This document shows, piece after piece, positions 24,158 to 33,859 of a DNA stretch of 64,000 bases (its first letter is position 1; every line of letters begins with the position of its first letter). Location: the NCBI GenBank assembly GCA_022457065.1, contig JAJGBQ010000009.1, positions 496,001 to 560,000 on the forward strand. Reading direction: 5' to 3'. Source of the DNA: Curvularia sp. ZM96 (taxonomy: Eukaryota > Ascomycota > Dothideomycetes > Pleosporales > Pleosporaceae). The translations under genes were made by a program, and so were the position numbers. The notes beneath the pieces are model-generated. The model was not told the origin of the DNA, did not search any database, and was given only the letters and a program-made list of their open reading frames with translations.

Positions 24158-24665
24158 CATTGTACCAGTTAGGGAGACCCTACGCACCAGTTCCTGTCAA
24201 TATTCGAACAGCCTCAAAGACAACTGTACCTCCTACGGGGAGCGGCGGACCGACTGGAACCGATCTATTCCTTGTTCCAAAATGGAGCGTAGTTGCGTTC
24301 AGTCCGTACTCGATGCATAGACGACCGGATCTGTACGGCATGGATGCCGAGCTGTCCCATCCAGAGAGATGGGATGAAGACATGCCTTTGAAGCATGATC
24401 CCACAAACTTCAAGTGGGACTATGTTCCTTTTGACGGCGGGCCGAGAAGATACCTTGGAGGGGGGCATGCTTGGCTTGAGGTGTGTCTCTTTGGCTGACA
24501 AGCGTGCTACTAGCCCACTTTGCGCTCAAAGAAGCTGGTTACACGGTTGTGCACCTTCTTCAGAGTTTTCCAGACCCAAGGCTTCCGTACGGGGAGCGTC
24601 TCGAGCTACTTGGTGTCGAGAAGTAGAAATCGACGGTGGTTCTGACGATAGCATATGGTTGCAAG
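24158..24665 (+). pseudogene. Cytochrome P450 (CYP52-like) C-terminal relic
   Basis: The fragment covers the K-helix to the C-terminus: ETLR (ExxR motif), PVPVNIRTASKTT, VAFSPYSMHRRPDLYGMD, HPERW, then the heme-binding loop FDGGPRRYLGG at about 24430-24465. In the loop the invariant Cys is Tyr (TAC at 24451). A later frame shows ALKEAGYTVVHLLQSFPDPR, then a TAG at 24624 inside the last block (GVEK-stop-KSTVVLTIAYG). At least two frameshifts separate these parts and the N-terminal two thirds are absent. CYP52-type enzymes hydroxylate alkanes and fatty acids; this copy cannot bind heme normally. Confidence 0.75.
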
Positions 24666-24931
24666 GTCAAGGTTAGCCGTGACGTGGTGTGTGGGTTACC
24701 GAGTGCGGATGGTGCAGATACGGCGTCAAGAAAGACCAAAGTAACCGTATGCGCATTGCCTGTTGCTCCCTATTTTAGATTACACAAAGGCATTGGGTTC
24801 ATACAGGCTCCTCCAAACAATGCTGCTTTACAGCAGTATAGCTACTAAAGGCCAGCTTCTATCTGTAAGCGCCAGCCTGCCGACGTATCTAGATGCTTGC
24901 GTGTGAACGCCTTCTCTCGTCCCGCCAGCGC

Positions 24932-27430
24932 CTACCCGTGCAACGCCTCGGCCTCGTCGTGCTTGCCTGAGTTCCTCAGTACTGTAACAAATTCCTTCCA
25001 TTTCTTTGCTTCTTGGAAGATTTCCTGTTTGTCCAACACTAGCGCCAAATTTTCCATGCTCTTCAGCGTATCTGGATGCTCACGCCCAAGCACACTTTCT
25101 TTCCTGCAAAGAAGTTGCCTGTACACCCCCTCCGCCTCTCCGTACTTACCCTGGGCGTCCAGAGCCCACGCGTAGGCGCCCATGGTCTCTAGAGTGTCTG
25201 GATGTTCAGGTCCAATCGATTTCTCCTGCTGAAGAACCGTGCATCTATACATCATCTCAGCGTCTTGGTACCTTTCCTGCCTTTTCAGTACCCCTGCCAG
25301 GCCTCTCATGAATGTCAACGTGTTTGGATGTTTAGGCCCAAGAACTTTCTCCCCCTGAAGAACCGTCCATCTGTACATCATCTCAGCCTCTTGGTATCTT
25401 CCCTTCCTTTCCAGTACCCACGCTAAGCTGCTCATGGTTGTCAACGTGTCTGGATGTTTAGGCCCAAGAACTTTCTCCTGCCCCGTAAAAGCCTGTTTCA
25501 ACCTCGTCTCAGCCTCTTCGTACTTTTCCTGCTTGTTCAGTACCCATGCTAGGTTACTCATGTTTGCCAACGTGTCTGGATGTTTAGGCCCAAGAACTTT
25601 CTCCTGCCCCGTAATAGCTTGTGTGAACATCGCCTCCGCCTCCACATTGTTATTCTGCTCATCCAGCACTAGCGCAAGGTTGTGGATGCTGGCTAGAGTT
25701 CCAGGAAACTCAAGCCCGAATTCCGTCTTGTACGTTGCTACAGTCTTTCTGTACAACACCATTGCCTTTTCGCTGTTCTCCCGGCTGTTCCACACCCATG
25801 CCAAGTTATTGAAGCACTCTAGGGTGTCCTGGTGCTTAGGCCCGAGCACCTTCTTGAACCTTTCCGCGGTCTCTGTGTATATCGTCTCTGCTTCTTCAAG
25901 CTTACCACTAAGCTCTTTAGCTCGTCCTACCATGTGCATGCTTCTTAGCGTTTCCGCATCGTTTATCCCAAGCACCTTCACTCTGATCTCCTTCGACACC
26001 GAAGCAATCTGCTCCGCCTCAGCCACCATTCCCTGTTCGCACGCGTAATGTGCCGCATTATACAGCAACGCTGCCCAATCCATGAGCGACTTTGTATCCT
26101 TCGGCCGTTGCGTCAATGCTGCCTGGACGTGCGGAAATAGCGCTCGGCACTTCTCCCAGTTCTCATATCCTCCTGCAGGTAACTCTGCCCGGAGAGCAGA
26201 TATGAACACCTTTCTCAATTCTTCAAGTTGGCCCTCATCTTCTAGTCACATTTGTACCCTGTCCTGCACATGGCTATGCATTACAAATGTTGGATCTTTG
26301 GTCGGTACAATGAACAAGTGCTTCTGTAGTATTGACATATCATCTTCGAACTCGTCCACTAATTCTCCACCTTGTACTTTGCTGATCATACGGTGAAGTA
26401 GTGCTTCGTCGATTCCCCGGCAATCACAGAAGCTTGCAAGTGATAACAGGACTGATGCTGATGGTTTCCTTTTTAGTATGTGATTGAACGAGATCTGCCA
26501 TATTTCGTGAATGGAGTTACTTTCGCGATTTAGTAGACTTGTCTTTCTGTTGTGGCTCTGTCCGTATTCCTCCAAGTACTGCCTCACAGAGTATTGCGGC
26601 ATTCGTCCTTGAATGTATGCCGCTGCAAGCACAAGATTAAGCGGTATGTAACTGACCGTCTCCAATAGTGCAGCAACACTGTTTTCTTCTCCTCTTATAT
26701 CTCCTAGCTTTTTGTGGAGCAGAGCTTTTGCATCTGCATCCTGCATTGGTCCGATCTGTGCGATGTCGATAGTCTTTTCGACTTTCATCGCTGCGTGGTC
26801 TGTCTGAGCGGTCACTAGAATAGAGTGATTTTTGTTTAAAGGCAAAAATCTCCACAGACGGCGCAAAATATCACTGTCGTCGCTAAACTCATCACCGTCT
26901 TCTATTGGAGAAAGCGCATCCACGCCTTCTGCGTCGTCCACGCCGTCAAGCACCAAAATAAATGATCTGTTCTCCTTGTTAAATAACCAGTCATGCACCA
27001 CCTTGGACGCAGCTGCTTGCGGCTCCTCGCGGTAGCGACCACCGATCTGATTGGCGATCTCATGGAAGCTCTGGTCTATTCGCGCTTTGTTCCGCGCAGT
27101 CACCCACAGAATTAGCGTTCCTGGCGATTCTTCCGCAATACGGGAGCAGAGCTTGATAGCTAGAGCCGTCTTCCTTGGTCACGTGTTAGATGCGAGTACA
27201 CACCACACCTAGGTCATGTTCGCTGACCCGCTGGGGCCCACTAGCGCGACGCGAGATCCTGGAGAGGAGCATTGTTCGTGAATCTGCTTGAGAAGCGCCT
27301 CATGGCCAACGAAGTCAGCATTGCCGTCGAAAGGCACGCGGATAGAGGACTGCAGTGGAGTGCCGCCGTGTTCTGCATGGTGGACTGTCACTGGCACAAT
27401 GCTGGTGAAGGCGCAAGCGGGTACTTGCCG
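24932..27430 (-). pseudogene. NB-ARC/TPR (NLR-like) protein, broken by one stop
   Basis: Transcribed from about 27430 downward. The start region has the block PFDGNADFVGHEALLKQIHE typical of the entry to fungal NB-ARC domains, then SRVALVGPSG of the P-loop. An intron of about 50 bp should split the P-loop, resuming at KTALAIKLCSRIAEE, but a clean donor is not evident. Walker B is SFILVLDGVDDAE. The frame 27103-26246 ends VQDRVQM with TGA (26246-26248) and continues LEDEGQLEELRKVF in the same frame; the family has Trp here, so TGG became TGA. The rest (to 24932) is about eight 42-residue kinesin-light-chain-type TPRs (LGPKHPDTL units). Such STAND proteins act in self/non-self recognition. One stop and a doubtful P-loop mark it as inactivated. 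Confidence 0.8.
25442..25617 (-). repeat. Near-identical TPR units, 126-nt period
   Basis: Two TPR units share a run of almost 50 identical bases beginning at 25442 and 25568, exactly one 42-codon repeat apart. Neighbouring units are more diverged, indicating recent duplication or conversion between units. Confidence 0.8.
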
Positions 27431-28369
27431 TGCGCATTGACGACTGCGCTGTCGCTGTTTCTCCTACTGGGAACGACTAAGACATTCATTGTAGTTGACT
27501 TCAGCATGCTATTGTATGTGAGATGATATTGCTTGTGAGTGTGTGGAAACGTGTTGGATGTAACGGGGTTTCGAGTGGCAAAGTTCAAGAGTACATTACT
27601 AAATGTCTAAGAAGCTTGCCTTATTTATTTATACGAACGAACATGAATTGCGAACTCCTTCCGCTAGCTCTGGAAATCAGCCTCTGTAACGGTGAGGCAG
27701 TTGATAGGCTTGCGATCGCTGATACATAACCTTGCAGCTGGACTGCGCGCTTTCGCTGCCGTGATAGCCTGCTGTCCCGCCACCAGCCTGCATGAAGCAG
27801 TTTCTATCACTGGGCGTCCGAAATGCGTTGGCCTAATTGCGCCTGACGGCTGTGGCATGTCCGGGCCGACACCGGTGTGCATCCCAGTTAATGTGCTTCT
27901 GTGGTGCAGCCACTGGCACCTTAGTCACGCACATGCCTAAGCGATTTTTGGGAAGGATTTCATGCATACTTGTGACTCCGGTAAGTCCCTTTCTTACGTG
28001 GTCAATCATGATCGCTCCTGACGATGACTGGCAAGCGTGTTCAATCTCTGCATTCCTACACAAAACCTTTGAGGCACGATCTCTCCGCCTAATAAGAGAG
28101 AGGCTCTAGGTTAGACTGATAGCTTTGGCCAAAGGGAAGGTTTGGTTAGCCGAGACGTAAGTTACATGGCAATAGTCTACGGATCCAGCTGAGGAGTTCG
28201 TAAGATGCTATATCTTATACACGAATCTTAGCCCTTTGAATCGAACGTGAGAAGTGCGGATTCTCAAGTCTAGCTGTCAAACCGAAGCGAATAGTGTTGT
28301 CAATTGATAATGTATGTGATTCAGATGTGATCGTTGGCCACCAAGCGGCTGCTGAGGTACTAGACTACC
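27431..28369. other. Intergenic, no gene seen
   Basis: Upstream of the NB-ARC relic; short overlapping frames only. Confidence 0.4.
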
Positions 28370-28546
28370 TGTGAAACTTGCATGTATGGATGTCAGGCTG
28401 GTGTCGCGTACTCCGCGGAGGATCGCTAGACGCATTTGGACCTAAACATCTTTCACACTACTAGTAAGCTGCAACTATCCTTCGTATATGTCAGAAGCGG
28501 CCCCCTCGCGATAGGGAATCTGGCCGGACTTACCGTTTTCGAAAAC
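28370..28546 (+). repeat. 177-bp direct repeat, left copy
   Basis: Matches 31311-31487 over its whole length with no net insertion or deletion (for example GGCCCCCTCGCGA at 28498 and 31438). Differences are mainly transitions. It brackets the TPR gene. Confidence 0.8.
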
Positions 28547-29678
28547 GGCTTAACATCCACGTAGTATCCTTCGACCTCGCTTCCCTACTCAATTTAGTGT
28601 TATGTCCTGAGCCCAGGCCAAGAAACCACTATCTATTGCATCCTGAACGGTGCTCTTTTTAATAGCAGTTCTCACCATGGGTTCGCGAGCATAACGAGAG
28701 AAATCAAGGTCTCGGTGAAGTGTGACCTATAGTCCAGGCTCGGACCCCTGCGAAGTCACTTCTAAAGAAAACCTTTCTATTTTTTCACGACGGCTCATCG
28801 ATCCCGTGTCTTAGATGAAGCTGGAGGACCAACGACAGGGATAGAGATGACACGGACAGTTGCCGCAACACGTAGCTCAGCCATCGATAAGGCTGGTACA
28901 CAGACCACTGCTACGATTGGTGGAGTGAAACAGGGAGCATGCAGTCAAAGCGCTGATCGGCTGGGCGTTGAAAAAAAGGCAACAAGAAGGCAACACAACG
29001 TTGGATACATATGAGATGACGAAGAGCGGTGAATAGTCGATCGGCCTCGTAGCAGCGTACATACTTTCGAGCACTGATGTTTGCGTACAGGTCCAGCGCC
29101 AATCATATACTAGCGCTTTTCTGGGATGTGTACGGCACCGTGAGTCCGGGCGCTAAGAGCGGCACGTTGGAGCAAATGAATACTCGATACGGTTCCGCAG
29201 GTGGCGAAATTGGTTGTATAGGGTGCCGAGATAGCAACAAACGTGACCGCATTGTCGCCACTGACAACGCGGCCATGCAACCATCGATACCACAATCCCC
29301 TAGGATGAGTGTTGGACAAGAAGGCATCTTCAGGATAGTGATTTCCACACTGCCCACCATCTTTAGCCAATGGATAGCTATCCGTCTTGCTCGCTGCACT
29401 TTAGCAAGCAAGTGATAACCAGTCGTTGGTGACCTGGCCAGCCCGTGCCACCTTACAGCATCTATCAAAAACAGACCCACTTTCTTTTGCACTATTTCGT
29501 GTGACCATGAATTGCACAGGCATCGAGTCAACAAGGCAACCTGCATGACCCATGTGCATGAATCGCGCAGGACTCTAATGGGAGGCCTGAATACGCGTGT
29601 GTCATACTCGGGCAAAGATACAATGGCTCGGATAATGCGTGTCGCTGGCTGCTTGGTATTCCCAACGCCCCCTATTCA
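28547..29678. other. Intergenic, no gene seen
   Basis: Short frames on both strands (for example 29103-29615 minus) are not supported by motifs. Confidence 0.4.
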
Positions 29679-29686
29679 TATATATT
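29679..29686 (+). promoter_or_regulatory. Candidate TATA box of TPR gene
   Basis: TATATATT lies about 130 bp before the chosen ATG and is followed by a pyrimidine-rich tract (29728-29760), the usual layout of fungal core promoters. Confidence 0.5.
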
Positions 29687-29817
29687 CTGCTCGAGAAGGC
29701 TGTCTTTGCCGCGACCCAGCGTTGGCCTCCTCTCCCTTTTCGTTCACCCGGTTCCCTTTTCATCACTAGAACAGCCCCTTGTATTACTGCCCAGATTCAA
29801 CTCAACCTACGAGCACT

Positions 29818-30756
29818 ATGACGATCAAATATAACTTCCCTAAGCCTCACATATCGGATGCCAGTAAGGACCGATTTAAATCCATTGCAGGGAATGAAGA
29901 ATTGGATACACAATGGGCAACCACGTTCAACGAAAATATCGATAGGGCGACGAGACACAATGAGCAGAAAGAGTATGAGCAAGGAGCAACAACACTGGAA
30001 CAAGCAGCAACAATACTGGAACAGGCCATAAAGACTTTACAGACAACGCTCAATACAAAGGATCTGGAATTACAAGCTATGCTAGCATTGACGTATGCCA
30101 ACCAAGGGCTTTATGATAAAGCCATACCGCTGCAGGAAGATGTGGTCAAGATGAATGAGACAACGTTTGGCAAGCAACACAGTCATACTCTAAAATCCAT
30201 GCAAAACCTAGCATGCTTCTACATCAATGGTTGTAAATACAAGGAAGCGATAATGGAACAGACGAAGGTCGTGGATACGGCAGTAGCAATGTTTGGCAAA
30301 GATAACCTGGACTCGCTGGAGATCAAGAGAGATTTGGCGATCATGCTTATGCACCATGATCAACTTCGACGGACGGAAGCTGAAACCTTGATCGAAGAGG
30401 TACATGAAGCTCTCGTCAGAACGCTTGAGCCCGAACATCACTATACATTGGTGGTCATGTATGATCTGGCGTCAGCACGGTTCAGTCTAGGCCGACACGA
30501 CCCTGCTATAACTCTGTTGGAAGAGTTGATTGACATAAGTAAGAGGAAGCACGGAAAGCCTCACGAGCATACTGTTGATTACTTGAACTGCCTGATGGAA
30601 TGGTGCGAGATACGGGGGCTAAAGCAGAAGGCCGAAGACATCAAGATAGAGTTGGCAAAGGCGAAGGAACAACTACTCGGCCACCAGTACCCAGACACGC
30701 TACCTGAAGATCCATCACAGGCTGGAGGCTTGGAAGTCAAAAGAGTTATACAGTGA
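29818..30756 (+). CDS. TPR (kinesin-light-chain-like) repeat protein
   Basis: Uninterrupted frame of 312 codons from ATG 29818 (an upstream in-frame ATG at 29779 adds 13 residues and lies in the leader). The protein opens with MTIKYNFPKPH, then helical repeats: TTLEQAATILEQAIKTLQ, MLALTYANQGLYDKAIPLQ, FGKQHSHTLKSMQNLACFY, EPEHHYTLVVMYDLASARFS and HGKPHEHTVDYLNCLMEWC. These are TPR_10/TPR_12 units as found at the C-terminus of fungal NLR proteins, here as a stand-alone protein without a nucleotide-binding domain. It would act as a protein-binding scaffold; partner unknown. It lies between 177-bp direct repeats and about 2.4 kb from a broken NB-ARC/TPR gene, so it may be a detached relative. 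It is intact. Confidence 0.75.
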   Translation: MTIKYNFPKPHISDASKDRFKSIAGNEELDTQWATTFNENIDRATRHNEQKEYEQGATTLEQAATILEQAIKTLQTTLNTKDLELQAMLALTYANQGLYDKAIPLQEDVVKMNETTFGKQHSHTLKSMQNLACFYINGCKYKEAIMEQTKVVDTAVAMFGKDNLDSLEIKRDLAIMLMHHDQLRRTEAETLIEEVHEALVRTLEPEHHYTLVVMYDLASARFSLGRHDPAITLLEELIDISKRKHGKPHEHTVDYLNCLMEWCEIRGLKQKAEDIKIELAKAKEQLLGHQYPDTLPEDPSQAGGLEVKRVIQ

Positions 30757-31310
30757 GGCAGTGATGACTGTATGCTGATCTGTTCTTGGATACAACACAC
30801 TTGAGACACGCATGACTGAATCACGGCTAGCACTTGTATGATAGATTAGAGTGTCTACAGAATCTTTCGTTTGAGTTTCCAGGCAATGTCTTTCGATACC
30901 TCCACTCACATCGTTTTGATTTTGCGAAGAGTCATGTGAGGGCCGTCTTCCTATGTAGCTACGCGATTTAGCGCGGCAGGTTCCTGTTGTTTGGTAGACT
31001 ACTTTACGAACCAGAGTCTATGTTCTAGAAAAAACCCACCATAATGTTCGCTGCAGCCTCATTTGATGGATGCTGATATAAGGGACTGATCAATTGTCAA
31101 GTGGCTGGATCGAGATCGACGTTCCGCTTTCCCTAAGTAGGCACAAGCGTCATTACTGCAGAATGCCACGGTAACAGGCTGCCTCAAGCCACACTGTGCT
31201 AGTTGCCACTTCTGATAGGTCGATTCGCTATAAGGCCCCTGACATGTCATCTAACTTCCGCTTGCGCTCCCAACATGTGTCTCTGCATGAGGAGGACCGG
31301 TCAGACTGCA
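30757..31310. other. Intergenic, no gene seen
   Basis: Downstream of the TPR gene; nothing recognisable. Confidence 0.4.
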
Positions 31311-31487
31311 TGTGAAACTCGCACGCATGGATGTCGGGCTGGTGGCACGTGCCCGCGAAGGATTCCCAGAAGTGATTAGACCCAAGCCTCTCTCGTGCCG
31401 TTAGTAGGCTGCAACAGTCCTTCATATAAGTCAGAGGCGGCCCCCTCGCGACAGGAAATCTGTCTAGACCTACCGTCTTCGAAAACC
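31311..31487 (+). repeat. 177-bp direct repeat, right copy
   Basis: Same orientation as 28370-28546, offset by exactly 2,940 bp along its whole length. Confidence 0.8.
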
Positions 31488-32093
31488 CCTGAGCTTCTCT
31501 CACCGTCGCTACTTTACCCGACTACGCGTTGTATCCTGGACCACTGGCTCAATTCGACCTCTACTTGTTTCATCGTCTGTAGACGAGGCTGCTTAGTTAA
31601 TAATCTACACAGGCTAGCCCGCTCATACGCCGCAATCATCCCACAGCCTTCCATGGTATATATGCCATTAACATAGTCGACAATCGCATCTTTTTACTAT
31701 TATCTCCCTCAATTCTAAACAGGAGCCTGTCCCATCGCAGTGTGCGCGAGTCCAGTTCGCGATTGTTGGAGCCCGTCCACACCTTTGTGGGGCTGGAAAA
31801 CATTGTTGCACTGGCATCCTTAGGTACGTTTTTAGTAAGTACAACCTTACCACTGTCGATGTTTCTAAATTACATCGCATTGTTGCATACGACTCGTAAC
31901 TTGTAGCAATTTCCGTGGTAGTCCAGTCGTTTTCACCAAGAATCCGTCTTTTGGCGCATAATCAACCCTGCTCTGGCCTTGCTACGCTACTGGCTCTTCA
32001 TCCTGCCGCCTAGGCATCTTCTAGAAGCATTTTCTGAGCTGTCGCTAGGTGAAACTTCCGCAAGTTCAATCCATCGGAAGCCCACTTCCCAGA
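31488..32093. other. Intergenic, no gene seen
   Basis: Upstream region of the C2H2 gene. TATATATG occurs at about 31660. Confidence 0.4.
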
Positions 32094-33069
32094 TGAGTGA
32101 TATCAACTCTGAGGTTTATTTCGGTGATGAAGATTATAATCCACCTTCGCCACTTTTGATTTCTAGCAATGTACATGCAACACCATCACCATCGCCATCA
32201 CCACCCCCACCACGTATCATAAACATAGTCAGTCCTTCCGGATCTTCGAATCAGAAAAGAATCTAATTCAGACCAGGAAAACTTTGGCACTAGTCGTACA
32301 TCAATAGCAATATGTAAATCGATGGGTGGTGTTGGTTGGCAAATTGGTCCTCCGAAACCAAGCGAGCAGCGCCCAATTCATATTTCTGAACCCCATTGCG
32401 AATTGGGCTCACGAGACGAGGTGCCAAACAATAAATTTCGCAATAAAACAACTCCGCCGCGCGTCTTCAAAATTAACTCGAATCTACATACCCGCGGAGC
32501 AGGTGCATCTGATAAAGAAGCGTCCAATGCAGAAGCAATCGATGCAAAGACACCTGGTACAGAAGCATTCAATGCAGAATCAAGCGAAGACATTGCTCAA
32601 CATTCGATGGACTCAGCACGGACAGCTAACAGCGATCGAATATCAAGAAACCTCGGCCCTGGTACGCAGCGAACAATTGGCAAATATAAATACGATCATC
32701 CTGGTTGTAATGCTTCCCCTTTCAAAGCAAAGCATGACTTGAAGCAAGTTCTCTCTTGCCATGAACGTTCTATACCTGACATGCATGCTAAAAAGTATAG
32801 CTCACACAAAACTGTACATTCGCAAGAGAGGCAATTTCGCTGTGAAGTGGGAGATTGCGGTAAAACATTCAAACGAAGGAACGATATGAAACGGCACAAG
32901 GCCGGTCATGAAAAGCCCGCCTACGTTTGCCCATTCTGCAGCTACAAAACTCCAAGGAAAGACAGTCTACAGAGGTGCGTCACTCTATATGAGTCTTAGC
33001 CCAATTTAAGCTAATAATAGTTCTAGGCACAGTAATACATGTAGTGTTGAACGTAGCAGCGAGCAATAA
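32094..33069 (+). pseudogene. C2H2 zinc-finger protein with probable +1 frameshift
   Basis: The N-terminal frame from ATG 32094 gives MSDINSEVYFGDEDYNPPSP and a Ser/Pro-rich run, then leaves frame at an A4 run (32255-32258). Removing one A would join it to ESNSDQENFGTS and to the long downstream frame. That frame carries a degenerate first finger (YDHPGCNASPFKAKHD), a good C2H2 finger CEVGDCGKTFKRRNDMKRHK, and a third, CPFCSYKTPRKDSLQR, completed across an intron (32975-33026, GTGCGT to CTAG) by HSNTC. The second exon ends at 33069. Alternatively a 61-bp intron ending at the TAG near 32228 could restore the frame. So it is either a gene with an unusual intron, a homopolymer sequencing error, or a young pseudogene. 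It would be a nuclear DNA-binding protein; targets unknown. Confidence 0.6.
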
Positions 33070-33859
33070 CTCAGAGAAGTGTAAGATTGATTCATGCCTT
33101 TCTATGTCTGTCCCAGGGCTCTTCTTATACAAGCCAGCAGAGGTGTACCGTGGGATCGCCTACTCAACGCTCTCGCAGCGCTGTGGTAGCGAAGAGTCTT
33201 CGCCAGGATCGTTGGGAGTTTATTCTAAGGTACTCTTGGCCCTGTGTGCCAACGATCCTCCGTCGAGTCGACGTCTCGACACTGTCGCGACGTCGCACCC
33301 TTACACTAAAACACACTAGGAAAAGACCAAACAGCCCACAGGTAAAGACTGCCCTTAACCATAGACCTACTGTGGGCTGAAGAAGGCGCATAAGCGACTT
33401 TTGTTATGAAAATAATCGTGTTGGTTCTATCTTCCAGCGATAAACACATTCCAAAAATGTCCGAATATGGCTTTGGAGTTTGCTTATCTCCTTGAGGGAA
33501 TTTTCGTAGCTTCTTCTCAGCATTTGGGGATCAGTTTAGTTGATTATCTCAAATTCGAGGAATTAGGATGTCAAGCATGTAATTCCAACTGTTATAAGTA
33601 TCATGTGGTTAGTGCTAAAAAAAAATCACAATACTAGCTAGACGTCTGCTAGAATACCCAGGGTAGGATATAGGTGTTTCAAAAACCTTGGCCAAGAGGC
33701 TGGTTAGAGATATCGAACGGTTTTTCACATTACCAAGTATACTTCTTTGTACTGAGAAACGACTTGCATAAACGTTATGGTTGCATTATTTGGTGTTTTA
33801 CTAGGAGACAAAGCTTCCGTAAATTAAACGAGGCAGCGCTGGCATACCTAATATCCTGC
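33070..33859. other. Intergenic, with hairpin
   Basis: Contains an inverted repeat AGGATCGTTGG / CCAACGATCCT near 33206 and 33249, and a second pair CAGCCCACAG / CTGTGGGCTG near 33330 and 33370. No coding frame is supported. Confidence 0.5.

Noticed and set aside
27388..27588. Minus-strand frame upstream of the NB-ARC gene
   Set aside because: It is in a different frame from the conserved NB-ARC start and has no homologous features; probably leader sequence.
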